Source of the DNA: JAXLSZ01 sp046330315
Lineage (GTDB): Bacteria > Actinomycetota > Thermoleophilia > Solirubrobacterales > 70-9
Direction of reading: 5' to 3'
Length of the DNA stretch: 64,000 bases
NCBI GenBank assembly: GCA_046330315.1
Contig: JAXLSZ010000008.1
Location: 207,849-271,848 of the forward strand
Positions 15,650-25,808 of the stretch are shown here, one piece after another (the first letter of the stretch is position 1; every line of letters begins with the position of its first letter). A program made the position numbers and the translations under genes. Under the pieces are notes generated by a model. The model made no database searches and had not been told where the DNA came from. It saw nothing but the letters and a program-made list of their open reading frames with translations.

Positions 15650-16582
15650 TTGGCGGAGGGGCGAACCGTCGAGGTCGGGGGGCGTGAGCTCAAGCTCACC
15701 AACCTCGACAAGGTGCTCTACCCGGGGGCCGGCTTCACCAAGGGTGAGGTGATCGACTACTACGCGAAGGTCGCGCCGGCCATGCTGCCCCACCTGCGCG
15801 GCCGGGCCGTAACCCTGCGCCGCTTCCCCGAAGGGGTGGACCGCACCGCCGACGCCTTCTTCGAGAAGCGCTGCCCCAAGCACCGGCCCGATTGGGTCCG
15901 TACCGCCAGGGTCAGGGCCGGCCCCCGGGCGGGATGGATCGACTTCTGTGTCTGCGACGACCTCCCCACCCTGGTCTGGATGGCACAGCTCGCCTCGCTG
16001 GAGCTGCACCCCTCGCTGTCGCTGGCCGAGTCTCCCGACAGCCCGACCGTGCTGGTCTTCGACCTCGACCCCGGTCCTCCCGCCGGCCTGGTCGAATGTT
16101 GCGCCATCGCCGTCCGGCTGCGGGAGATCTTCGACCACTTCGGCCTTCGCGCCTTCGCCAAGACCTCCGGCTCCAAGGGGCTGCAGGTCTACCTGCCGCT
16201 CAACTCCGGCGCGACCTACGAGGAGACGAAGCCCCTGGCGGGCGCGATCGCCAGGCTGCTCGAGAAGCAGACCCCGGAGGCGGTCGTGGCGAAGATGGGC
16301 AAGAAGACGGAGCGGAGCGGCCGGGTGCTGGTTGACTGGTACCAGAACCACCCCCGCAAGACGACGATCGCGGTCTACTCGCTGCGCGCCCGCGAGCGGC
16401 CCACGGTCTCGACCCCGCTCACCTGGGAGGAGGTGGAGTCGGCGGCCAGGACGGGCGACCCGGCCCCCCTCGTCTTCGAGGCGCCCGAGGTTCTGCGCCG
16501 GGTCGAGAGCCTTGGCGACCTCTTCGGCCCGGTCGCCGAGCTTCGCCAGGAGCTGCCCGACCTCGGCGCCGCCGAGCGGTAG
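15650..16582 (+). CDS. ligD: LigD polymerase/primase module (NHEJ)
   Basis: Archaeo-eukaryotic primase-type polymerase that fills gaps with ribonucleotides during end joining. The 310-residue protein starts LTNLDKVLYPGAGFTKGEVIDYY, the usual LigD-Pol beginning. It carries the catalytic metal pair in VLVFDLDPG and the SGSKGLQVYLPL nucleotide-binding segment. VLVDWYQNHPRKTTIAVYSLR, a LigD-Pol hallmark, follows later. There is no ligase or phosphoesterase domain, so the ATP-dependent ligase must be encoded elsewhere. The start is a TTG directly after the ku TAG; no better start is available. Tight coupling with ku supports joint function. Confidence 0.93.
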   Translation: MAEGRTVEVGGRELKLTNLDKVLYPGAGFTKGEVIDYYAKVAPAMLPHLRGRAVTLRRFPEGVDRTADAFFEKRCPKHRPDWVRTARVRAGPRAGWIDFCVCDDLPTLVWMAQLASLELHPSLSLAESPDSPTVLVFDLDPGPPAGLVECCAIAVRLREIFDHFGLRAFAKTSGSKGLQVYLPLNSGATYEETKPLAGAIARLLEKQTPEAVVAKMGKKTERSGRVLVDWYQNHPRKTTIAVYSLRARERPTVSTPLTWEEVESAARTGDPAPLVFEAPEVLRRVESLGDLFGPVAELRQELPDLGAAER

Positions 16583-16616
16583 CCCGTCCCCAGCCTTCCA
16601 CCCGACCTGACGGGGC
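16582..16616. terminator. Stem-loop element between convergent ligD and ridA
   Basis: CCCGTC (16583-16588) pairs with GACGGG (16609-16614). The stretch from CCCGTCCCCAG to CACCCGA closely matches the element at 43349-43371, also between convergent genes. It probably ends transcription from both sides; no T-run is present. Confidence 0.4.
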
Positions 16617-16622
16617 GGGCCG

Positions 16623-17009
16623 CTAGCAGGCGACGATCGCGTCGATCTCGACCAGCGCGCCCTTGGGCAGCGCCGCGACTCCGACCGCCGCCCGGGCGGG
16701 GGGCTCTCCGCCCCCGAAGAAGGCGGCGTAGGCCTCGTTGATGGAGGCGAACTCGCCGAGCTCGGTCGTGTAGACGGTGAGCCGCAGGGCCCGCTCCAGG
16801 CTGGTCCCGGCCGCCTCGCAGACGGCCTGCAGGTTCGAGAGGCACCTGGTCGCCTGCTCGGCCGGCGTCCCCCCCACCATCTCGCCGCTCGCGGAATCGA
16901 GCGGGATCTGCCCCGAGCAGAAGAGCAGGTCGCCCTGGCGCACCGCCTGGCTGTAGGGCCCGATCGCCTCCGGGGCCCCCCCCGCCCGCACCGCGCTGCG
17001 CTCGCTCAT
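16623..17009 (-). CDS. ridA: RidA-family enamine/imine deaminase
   Basis: Hydrolyses the reactive enamine/imine intermediates released by PLP enzymes such as threonine dehydratase, protecting other PLP enzymes. The 128-residue protein has the typical IGPYSQAVRQGDLLFCSGQIPLD opening with the substrate-contacting Tyr and ends PKGALVEIDAIVAC. The catalytic arginine region is replaced by GGEPPARAAVGVAALPKGA, in which PAR keeps the conserved Arg. It lies 64 nt downstream of ilvA on the same strand, its natural functional partner. Confidence 0.92.
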   Translation of the reverse strand: MSERSAVRAGGAPEAIGPYSQAVRQGDLLFCSGQIPLDSASGEMVGGTPAEQATRCLSNLQAVCEAAGTSLERALRLTVYTTELGEFASINEAYAAFFGGGEPPARAAVGVAALPKGALVEIDAIVAC

Positions 17010-17073
17010 CCGCCCGCCCCCTCTCCGGCGGGACCGCGCTCCGCTCGCTCTCCCATCGTCTCTCCTCCTGATC

Positions 17074-18330
17074 TCATCGTCGCTCCTCCTGGTCCGGATA
17101 GGTGATGTCCCGCATCGGGTAGCCGGCCGCGCGCAGCGCCGTGACGATCTTCTTGCCGTGCGCGGCGCCACGGGTCTCGAGGATCAGCTCGACCCCGGTC
17201 TCGGCGATCCCGAGGTGGATCGCCTCGCGGACGTGACGCACGTCGGAGACGTTGGCACCGGTCCTCGCGACCGTCTCCAGGAGCCGGGCGAGGGCGCCCG
17301 GGCGATCCGGCACGACGGTGAAGATGATCAGCCCCCTGCCCTGCTGGGCCTCGCCCCGGCGGGCAACGGCCACCAGCCACTCCTCGTCGATGTTCCCGCC
17401 GGACAGCACGATCGCCGTGGTCCCGCGCGCCTCCGGAGGCTCCCGGCCGCTCAGCAGGGCCGCCACTCCGACCGCACCGGCGCCCTCGACCACCAGCTTC
17501 GCCTCCCCCAGCAACAGCGCCATCGCGTCCCCCACCTCATCGTCGGAGACGACCGCGACGCGGTCCACGTGGTGCGCGATCAGCGGCAGGGTCAGCCCGC
17601 CGGGCCGCTTCACCGCGATCCCGTCGGCGACGGTCTGTGCCGCGCTCACCGTGACCGGCTCCCCCGCCGCCAGCGAGGCCGGGAAGGAGGCGCACGCCTC
17701 CACCTGGACCCCCACGACCTCGACCTCGGGCCGCAGCGCCTTCACGGCCACCGCGATCCCGCCGGCCAGCCCGCCCCCGCCCAGCGGCACGATCACCCGC
17801 CCCAGATCGGGGACCTGCTCGGCGAGCTCCAGCCCGATCGTCCCCTGGCCGGCGATCACCGCCGGGTCGTCGAAGGGATGGAAGAGCTCGACCCGATGGG
17901 AGTGGGCGAACTCCCTCGCCGCCTCGACGCAGTCGTCCACCGTCCCCTCCCGGGTGTGCACCGTGGCGCCGAGGCGCTCGGCCGGACGGGTCTTGGAGAC
18001 CGGAGCGTCGGTCGGCACGAAGAGGTCGCAGGGCACGCCCTGGCGCCTCGCGGCGAGGGCGACCGCGTGGCCGTGGTTGCCGGCGGTGCCGGCGACCACC
18101 CCGTGCGCGCGGGCCCGCTCGGAGGCCAGCATCTTGCTGGTGGCGCCGCGGATCTTGAAGGAGCCGCTGTACTGCAGGCTCTCGGCCTTGAGCACCGCGG
18201 AGCACCCGCAGCGCGCCTCGACCCCGGGGAACCGCAGCGCCGGGGTGGTGACGACGAGGTCGGCGATCGCGCCGCGCGCCGCCTCCACGTCGGCCAGGGT
18301 CACGGCCTCTCCTCCGGGTTGCCCGCCCAT
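17074..18330 (-). CDS. ilvA: Threonine ammonia-lyase (dehydratase) with C-terminal ACT domain
   Basis: PLP enzyme converting threonine to 2-oxobutanoate and ammonia, feeding isoleucine synthesis or catabolism. The 418-residue protein has the Schiff-base lysine K59 in SGSFKIRGA, the PLP-phosphate glycine loop GGGGLAGG and GTAGNHGHAVALAA. A C-terminal ACT-like domain (about 330-405: IIFTVVPDRPGALARLLETVA) is of the TdcB/short-IlvA type, suggesting allosteric control. The neighbouring ridA handles its reactive product. The glycine cleavage genes immediately upstream suggest a role in amino-acid catabolism. Confidence 0.92.
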   Translation of the reverse strand: MGGQPGGEAVTLADVEAARGAIADLVVTTPALRFPGVEARCGCSAVLKAESLQYSGSFKIRGATSKMLASERARAHGVVAGTAGNHGHAVALAARRQGVPCDLFVPTDAPVSKTRPAERLGATVHTREGTVDDCVEAAREFAHSHRVELFHPFDDPAVIAGQGTIGLELAEQVPDLGRVIVPLGGGGLAGGIAVAVKALRPEVEVVGVQVEACASFPASLAAGEPVTVSAAQTVADGIAVKRPGGLTLPLIAHHVDRVAVVSDDEVGDAMALLLGEAKLVVEGAGAVGVAALLSGREPPEARGTTAIVLSGGNIDEEWLVAVARRGEAQQGRGLIIFTVVPDRPGALARLLETVARTGANVSDVRHVREAIHLGIAETGVELILETRGAAHGKKIVTALRAAGYPMRDITYPDQEERR

Positions 18331-18373
18331 CGTGCCAGCCTACCGCCGGCCCGCCGGCCCCCCGGGGAGGGCG

Positions 18374-18393
18374 GGCCGGAGGGCGCTCCGGCC
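18374..18393 (-). terminator. Stem-loop directly after gcvPB
   Basis: GGCCGGAG and CTCCGGCC form a perfect 8-bp stem with a 4-nt loop, starting at the base after the gcvPB stop codon. There is no U-tract, so it may be a weak or Rho-assisted terminator, or an mRNA 3' end stabiliser between gcvPB and ilvA. Confidence 0.5.
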
Positions 18394-19910
18394 TCAGCCC
18401 AGCGGCTGGCGCAGCCGCGGCTCCCTCGAGGCACGGACCTCGTCGAGGCGCCGCACCGGGGTGGTGTAGGGAGCCTGCTGCGCGGTCTCGGGACCGGCCT
18501 CCGCCTCCTCGAGGATCTCCTCCACGGCGCCGGCGAAGGCGTCCATCGACTCCCGGGTCTCGGTCTCGGTGGGCTCGATCATCAGCGCCTCGTCCACGAG
18601 CAGGGGGAAGTAGACGGTCGGCGGGTGGAACCCGAAGTCCAGCAGCCGCTTCGCGAGGTCGAGGGTCTTGACGCCGAGCTCCCGCTTCATCGGTGCGCCG
18701 GAGAGGACGAACTCGTGCATGCAGTGGCGGTCGAAGGCGACCGGGAGGCTGCGGCCCGCCCTGCCCTCGGCGAGGCGCGCCTTCAGGTAGTTGGCGTTCA
18801 GCACGGCGGTCTCGGACGCCTCGGTCAGCCCGTCGGCGCCCAGGGAGAGGATGTACGAGTAGGCCCGCACGAAGACGCCGAAGTTCCCGTGGAATCCCCG
18901 CAGCCTCCCGATCGACTTCGGGCGGTCGTGGTCGAGGTCGTAGAAGTGGGCGTCGCCCCCGTTGGCGGGGTCGCGCCGGACCACCTGCGGGCGGGGCAGG
19001 AAGGGCTCGACCCGCTCCGAGACGGCGATCGGGCCCGATCCGGGACCGCCGCCCCCGTGCGGCTGCGAGAAGGTCTTGTGGAGGTTGAGGTGGACGATGT
19101 CGAAGCCCATGTCGCCGGGCCGGGAGTGACCCATCACGGCGTTGAGGTTGGCGCCGTCGTAGTAGAGGATCCCCCCGGCCTCGGAGACCAGGCGGTTGAT
19201 CTCGGCGATGTTCTCGTCGAACAGCCCCAGGGTGTTCGGGTTGGTGATCATCAGGCAGGCGATCCGGTCGTCCACCTTCGAGCGCAGGTCGTCCATGTCC
19301 ACACCGCCCCGCTCGTTGGTCGCGACCTTGACGACCTCGTACCCGGCCATGCTCACCGAGGCGGGGTTGGTGCCGTGCGCCGTGTCGGGGATCAGGACCG
19401 TGGAGCGGTCCTCGCCCCGGTCGGCGTGGTAGGCGCGGGCCAGCAGCAGGCCGGCGAGCTCGCCGTGCGAACCGGCGGAGGGCTGCAGGCTGACGTGGGG
19501 GAGGCCGCAGATCTCCGCGAGCGCCTCCTGCAGCAGCCACATCAGCTCCAGCGCCCCCTGGGCCCGCCGCGGGTCCTGCGCCGGGTGCAGGCGACTGTGG
19601 CCCGGCAGGGCCGCCACCCGCTCGTTGAGCCGCGGGTTGTGCTTCATCGTGCACGAGCCGAGCGGGTAGAAGCCCGTGTCGAGGTCGAAGTTCCGCCGCG
19701 AGAGGCGGTTGTAGTGGCGCACGATCTCGGGCTCGGTGACCTCCGGCAACCGGGGGGGCTCGGAGCGCAGCAGCCGAGCCGGGATCAGCTCCTCGAGCGG
19801 CGGCTCGGGGACGCCGGCCTCCGGCAGGGTGGCGGCGCGTCGCCCGGGCCGCGACTTCTCGAAGATCGTCACGGCGCGGTCGCGCTGGGCCGGGGTCTCC
19901 GGGAGCGGGC

Positions 19911-19914
<4 letters not shown>
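18394..19914 (-). CDS. gcvPB: Glycine dehydrogenase (decarboxylating) subunit 2
   Basis: Second half of the P-protein; together with GcvPA it decarboxylates glycine and loads the aminomethyl group on lipoyl-GcvH. The 506-residue protein has the LGSCTMKHNPRLNER segment and DTAHGTNPASV. The PLP lysine lies in LNLHKTFSQPHGGGGPGSGP, followed by the glycine-rich loop. The start is GTG at 19914, overlapping the gcvPA stop (GTGA). The split PA/PB form is typical of many actinobacteria and thermophiles. Confidence 0.95.
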
Positions 19915-21287
<1,373 letters not shown>

Positions 21288-21325
21288 GATCCCAGGTTAC
21301 GAAACCGCGGAGATGGGCCGCCGCG

Positions 21326-21712
21326 CTAGGAGAGCAGCTCGCGGTAGGCCTCGGCGCCGAGCAGTCGCGGGACCTCGGAGGGGTCGCTGAGCCTCACCTT
21401 GACCAGCCAGCCCTCTCCGTAGGGGTCCTGGTTGATCTTCTCCGGCGCCCCGGCCGCCGCCGGATTGACCTCGATCACCTCGCCCGAGAGGGGCGCGACG
21501 ACCTCCGAGACCGCCTTCACCGACTCGACCTCGGCGTAGGAGGCGTCCTTCTGGAGGGTGGCACCGACCTCGGGGCCCTCGAAGAAGACGACCTCGCCGA
21601 GCGAGTCCTGCGCGTACCAGGTGATGCCGAAGGTGGCCTCCTCGCCCTCGACCCTGGCCCAGTCGTGCTCGGGGTGGTAGAGGAGGTCCTCGGGATAGGT
21701 CTCGTCCGCCAA
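21326..21712 (-). CDS. gcvH: Glycine cleavage system H protein
   Basis: Lipoyl carrier shuttling the aminomethyl group between P-, T- and L-proteins. The 128-residue protein has the lipoylated lysine K66 in ESVKAVSEVVAPLSGEV and a normal length. The start is TTG at 21712: a perfect AAGGAG lies 7 nt upstream inside the end of gcvT, which decides this unusual start codon. Confidence 0.95.
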   Translation of the reverse strand: MADETYPEDLLYHPEHDWARVEGEEATFGITWYAQDSLGEVVFFEGPEVGATLQKDASYAEVESVKAVSEVVAPLSGEVIEVNPAAAGAPEKINQDPYGEGWLVKVRLSDPSEVPRLLGAEAYRELLS

Positions 21713-21713
21713 A

Positions 21714-22793
21714 TCAGCGCTCCTTCTCGTATAGGGGCATCGAGCATACGCGGGCGGCCCGCCGCTTACCCCGCACGTCGATCTCCAGCTCCGTGCCCGG
21801 CTCGGCGAGGGGGGTGGCGGCGTAGCCCATCCCGACGCCCACCTCCAGCGAGGGGGAGAAGGTCCCGGAGGTGACCTCGCCGGCCGGCTCGCCGGCGGCG
21901 AGGATCGGGTTGCCCGAGCGGGGGATCCCGGGGCCCTCGATGCGGAAGGCGACGAGGCGCTCGGCGGTGCCCTCCAGGCGGGCCCGGGCGATCGGCTCGG
22001 CGCCCACGAAGCCGGTCCGCTCCGCGCAGCACCAGCCCAGCCCGGCCTCGATCGGATTTCGGTCGGGGCTCAGCTCGTTGCCGTGCAGGCAGAAGCAGGC
22101 CTCCAGGCGCAGGGTGTCCCGCGCCCCCAGCCCGCAGGGCACGACGCCGGCCTCGAGCAGCCGGCGCCAGACGTCGGGGGCCCGGCCCGGGTCCACCAGC
22201 AGCTCGACCCCGTCCTCGCCGGTGTAGCCGGTCCCGCAGGCGATCCCTGGAAGCCCGTCGATCGGGGTGGCGAGGACGTGCATCCGCGCGGGCAGCGCGG
22301 CCGAGAGGGCCTCGGAGACGATCTCGCGGGCGTGGGGCCCCTGCACGGCGAGCATCGCCCAGCGGTCGGCGACGTCGCGCAGCACGCAGTCGTAGCCGCC
22401 TATCCAGCGGCTCATCCACCGCAGGTCGGAGGCGTGGTTGGCGCAGTTGGTGACGGTCAGGAAGTGCTGCCCGGAGAGCCGGTAGGTGATCAGGTCGTCG
22501 AGCACCCCTCCCTGCTCGTCGCAGAGGCAGGAGTACTGGGCGCCGCCGATCTCGAGCCGCTCGACGTCGTTGCTCAGCACCCGCTGCAGGAAGGCGGCCG
22601 CCTCGGGGCCCTCGGTCTCGACCTGGCCCATGTGGGAGACGTCGAAGACGCCGGCGTGGGTGCGGACCGCGATGTGCTCCTCGCGAACCCCCTCGTAGCT
22701 GACCGGCATCTCCCAGCCCGCGAAGGGGACCATCCTGGCGCCGGCCTCGAGGTGCTCGGCGTGAAGCGGAGTCTGTCGCAGCTTCTCGTCCAC
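21714..22793 (-). CDS. gcvT: Aminomethyltransferase (glycine cleavage T protein)
   Basis: Transfers the methylene group from lipoyl-GcvH to tetrahydrofolate, releasing ammonia. The 359-residue protein begins with TPLHAEHLEAGARMVPFAGWEMPVSY split over the usual positions. It has the VFDVSHMGQ motif, YTGEDGVEL and the C-terminal beta-barrel (TSGTFSPSLEVGVGMGYA). Start is GTG at 22793, 10 nt after the upstream stop. I saw no glycine riboswitch ahead of the gene; the tight spacing leaves no room for one. Confidence 0.95.
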   Translation of the reverse strand: MDEKLRQTPLHAEHLEAGARMVPFAGWEMPVSYEGVREEHIAVRTHAGVFDVSHMGQVETEGPEAAAFLQRVLSNDVERLEIGGAQYSCLCDEQGGVLDDLITYRLSGQHFLTVTNCANHASDLRWMSRWIGGYDCVLRDVADRWAMLAVQGPHAREIVSEALSAALPARMHVLATPIDGLPGIACGTGYTGEDGVELLVDPGRAPDVWRRLLEAGVVPCGLGARDTLRLEACFCLHGNELSPDRNPIEAGLGWCCAERTGFVGAEPIARARLEGTAERLVAFRIEGPGIPRSGNPILAAGEPAGEVTSGTFSPSLEVGVGMGYAATPLAEPGTELEIDVRGKRRAARVCSMPLYEKER

Positions 22794-22803
22794 GCGCCCC
22801 AGG

Positions 22804-25761
22804 CTAGGCGATCAGCCGCCGGCGCTCGGCGCGCAGCAGCGGGACGTAGGCACCCTCGGCGCCGTCGCGACCGAACACGGGGAGCTCCTCGCTGTGCGGC
22901 GGGACCCCCTCCCCCCGCAGGGGCCCGGTCAGCGGCCGGTACCAGCTGCTGGTCGGGATCCGCTCTACCACGCGCACCACGTCGGGCCGCCTGGCCGGGT
23001 CGAGCGCGGCCAGGCCCTCGTCGAGGTCACGCCCCGCGAGGCTCCCGCCCTCCAGCAGCTCGACCGCGGAGACGACGAGCGCACCTCCCGCGGCCGGGAC
23101 GCCGTAGGTGACCGCCAGGCCGACCTGCGGCAGCGCCCCCAGGGCGTTGGTCGCGGGCAGCGAGGGGACCGGCCCGGCCGCGGAGTCGATAACGGTTGCC
23201 AGCGAATCCACCAGCCAGTGATCCCCGTCGGCGTCGCGGCAGAACAGGCTCTCGCAACTCACCCAGGAGTCGCCGCGCTCGAACGCACCGCGCAGGAGCT
23301 CGGCGGCGCCGTCCGGCATCCCCTCGCCGCGAGCCAAGAGGATCCCCTCCTCGCCGGGCCCGCAGGGGACCGCGAAGCCGTCGGGGCCCTCGACCAGCCG
23401 GCCGGCCCCGAGGTCGTAGCGGGCGACCCGCACCTCGGCGCTGCCGGGAAGCGGCCGACCGACCGAGCCCGGCTTCGCGCCGCTGACGTTGGCGAGGATC
23501 GCGCCGGCCTCCGTCGCGGCCCAGAACTCGACGATCCCGGCCGGCGCGAAGCGCTCGGTGATCCTCCGCCACATCCCGGCCGGCATCCCCGAGCCGATGA
23601 ACAGGCGCACCGGGTGGTGGGCCTCGTTGGGATGCGGGGGAGCCTCCAGCAGGCCGCGCAGCTGGGTCCAGGTGTAGGAGGCGACGGTGACGCCGTAGCG
23701 GCGGGCCTCGTCCCAGAAGGTCTCGGGGTCGAAGCGCCGGGCCATCGCCAGGCGCGAGCCCCCGGCCACGGCCCCGCCCAGGGTCAGCAGCAGGCCGGAG
23801 GGGTGGTGAAGCGGGTTGACGCTGTAGACGGTGTCCTGCTCGGAGAGCGCCGCCGAGGAGGCCGTTCCGAACGCCGAGAGGGCCCAGCGCCCGTTGGTGA
23901 TCCGGTTGACCCGGGTGCGGTCGGCCTCCCCCGCGAAGAGGATGAAGGCGACGTCGCCGGCCCGGCCCGGGTTGGGGGAGTACCAGCCGGGCGCCTCGAC
24001 CTTCTCGGGATCGACCCGCTCGAGGTCGGTGAGGCCACCGGGGTCGCGGGGCTCGGCGCCTCCCCCCAGCAGGACCGCATCGACCGCGCGGAGCTGGCGG
24101 GCCGTCGGGGCGTTCTCGGGGTCGGCGATGATCCGCGTCACCCTCCCGAGGTCGGCCTCGCGCGCCACGTCGCCGCCGGGCCGCAGCAGCACCGCCACCG
24201 CGCCGAGCCGGTTCAGCGCGGCGACCAGGGCCAGGGCGCTGGGCCGGGTCCCCATCAGCACCCCCACGTGCTCGCCCTGGCGGATGCCGAGCGAGATCAG
24301 GCCGCGGACCACGCTGTCGATTCTGTGCTTGACCGCCGCGTTTGAGTGGCCGCGGTCCTCGAACAGGAAGCAGATCTCCTCGGGGGCGCTCTCGGCCCGC
24401 TCGTCGAGCAGCAGGCCGAGCGAGATCCGGGTCGAGGGCTCCATTCGCTGCAGCCTTCCCAGCCGGGGGAACTGTGCCGCCGCCTGGCGCCCGAGGTCGG
24501 GGACCGCGCGCACCGACTCCCGGGCCGTCGCGGCGACGCCCCGGACGGCCCGCACGCCGACCCCGGCGACCAGCTCGAGCCCGTAGCCGAGGCGCTCCGC
24601 CATGCCCCCGCGCTGGTCGGGCGGGGACTCCTCGGGCATCGGCACGATGCCCTCGGGAAGGGACCCGAGCCCGTCGCGCCAGCGCGCCCAGCCCGCCACC
24701 GCCGGCCAGGTCGTCGCGGTGGCGCCGCCCCCGACCACCAGCCCGAAGTGCCCGGCGCGGAGCGACACCTCGTGGACCTCGGCGCGCGGCGCGGCGCGGC
24801 GGATCGCCCGGACCGTGGCGGCCGGGGCGATCTCGTCAACCTCGCCGACGAAGCAGAGCACCGGCCGGTCGAGATCGGCGAGCGTCACCGCGGCGCCGTC
24901 GATCGTGAAGCCGCCCTGCAGCATCCGGTTGTGGACCAGGAACTGGTGGGTGAAGTCGGCCAGCGCCGGCCCCGGCCAGGCCACCCAGCCCTCGCCCATC
25001 AGGAAGCGGCGCTGGCGCTCCCGGGGGAGCAGCGCCTCGCGGTCGTGGAGCTGCATCACGAACTCGACCCGTTGGCGCAGCGACTTCACCGGGTCCAGCA
25101 GAGCGAAGCCGGTTCGGGTCGCCCAGGCCGGGACCGACCGGCCGCCCAGCACCCGGTCGGCGACGAATCCCGCGCCCTCCGCCACGAAGTTCTCGGGCAT
25201 TCCGAGAGGCGCCGCGGCGCGCAGGTCCACCGGGCTGCCGAAGGTGACGAGGCTGGCGATCCCCTCGTTGCGCCGGTAGGCCGCCGCCTGGTAGCAGAAC
25301 ATCCCTCCCTGGGAGTAGCCGGCCAGGTGTACGTCGCGACCGGTCGCCTCGCGCACCCGGTCCACGGCGTCGGAGACGGCCACGACGTGGTCGGCCAGGT
25401 CCCTCTCGAGCCCCCCCTCCTCGCGCTCCGGCGAGCCGAAATCCACCACCCAGGGGTCGGCGCCGCAGCGATGCAGGATCCGCACCGCGCTCGCGGCAGG
25501 CGAGACGTCGTAGACGTCGGCGGAGAGCATCAGCGGCGGCACCAGCACCACGGCCGGCCTCGGCCCGTCTGCCTCGGGATCCGGAAGGTAGTGGCGCAGG
25601 CGGTAGACCCGGCGGCGCACCGTCACCTCGTAGGCGGTCGCCTCCTCACCGGTCTCCAGGCCGCCGAACCGTGCGACCTCGAGGGCGTTCTGGGCGACGC
25701 GGCCGAGCCGGTCCGCCCGACCGGCCAGAGCCGCGGGGATCGCGAGGGTCCCGATGCGCAT
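22804..25761 (-). CDS. Bifunctional alpha/beta hydrolase-AMP-binding (acyl-CoA synthetase-like) fusion, Rv1683-type
   Basis: A 985-residue two-domain protein. Residues about 1-390 are an alpha/beta hydrolase related to PHA synthases, with nucleophile Ser150 in HLAGYSQGGMF; PHA synthases have Cys here, so a lipase/thioesterase is more likely. Residues about 440-970 follow the acyl-adenylate fold (CFLFEDRGHSNAAVKHRIDS, EFWAATEAGAIL). The phosphate-binding P-loop is replaced by LFAGEADRTRVNRITNG and the catalytic C-terminal Lys region reads PTSSWYRPLTGPL, lacking the usual Lys. Order and length resemble M. tuberculosis Rv1683, linked to triacylglycerol metabolism. It is the first gene of the gcv operon, 10 nt before gcvT, which is metabolically odd. 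Confidence 0.8.
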   Translation of the reverse strand: MRIGTLAIPAALAGRADRLGRVAQNALEVARFGGLETGEEATAYEVTVRRRVYRLRHYLPDPEADGPRPAVVLVPPLMLSADVYDVSPAASAVRILHRCGADPWVVDFGSPEREEGGLERDLADHVVAVSDAVDRVREATGRDVHLAGYSQGGMFCYQAAAYRRNEGIASLVTFGSPVDLRAAAPLGMPENFVAEGAGFVADRVLGGRSVPAWATRTGFALLDPVKSLRQRVEFVMQLHDREALLPRERQRRFLMGEGWVAWPGPALADFTHQFLVHNRMLQGGFTIDGAAVTLADLDRPVLCFVGEVDEIAPAATVRAIRRAAPRAEVHEVSLRAGHFGLVVGGGATATTWPAVAGWARWRDGLGSLPEGIVPMPEESPPDQRGGMAERLGYGLELVAGVGVRAVRGVAATARESVRAVPDLGRQAAAQFPRLGRLQRMEPSTRISLGLLLDERAESAPEEICFLFEDRGHSNAAVKHRIDSVVRGLISLGIRQGEHVGVLMGTRPSALALVAALNRLGAVAVLLRPGGDVAREADLGRVTRIIADPENAPTARQLRAVDAVLLGGGAEPRDPGGLTDLERVDPEKVEAPGWYSPNPGRAGDVAFILFAGEADRTRVNRITNGRWALSAFGTASSAALSEQDTVYSVNPLHHPSGLLLTLGGAVAGGSRLAMARRFDPETFWDEARRYGVTVASYTWTQLRGLLEAPPHPNEAHHPVRLFIGSGMPAGMWRRITERFAPAGIVEFWAATEAGAILANVSGAKPGSVGRPLPGSAEVRVARYDLGAGRLVEGPDGFAVPCGPGEEGILLARGEGMPDGAAELLRGAFERGDSWVSCESLFCRDADGDHWLVDSLATVIDSAAGPVPSLPATNALGALPQVGLAVTYGVPAAGGALVVSAVELLEGGSLAGRDLDEGLAALDPARRPDVVRVVERIPTSSWYRPLTGPLRGEGVPPHSEELPVFGRDGAEGAYVPLLRAERRRLIA

Positions 25762-25808
25762 GCGGCCAGCCTAGTGGGGCCTCCGAGGGAGGCCGGGCGC
25801 CGCTTCGG

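Noticed and set aside
22794..22803. Glycine riboswitch ahead of gcvT
   Set aside because: Only 10 nt separate gcvT from the upstream gene, and no glycine-aptamer blocks were seen upstream of that gene either.
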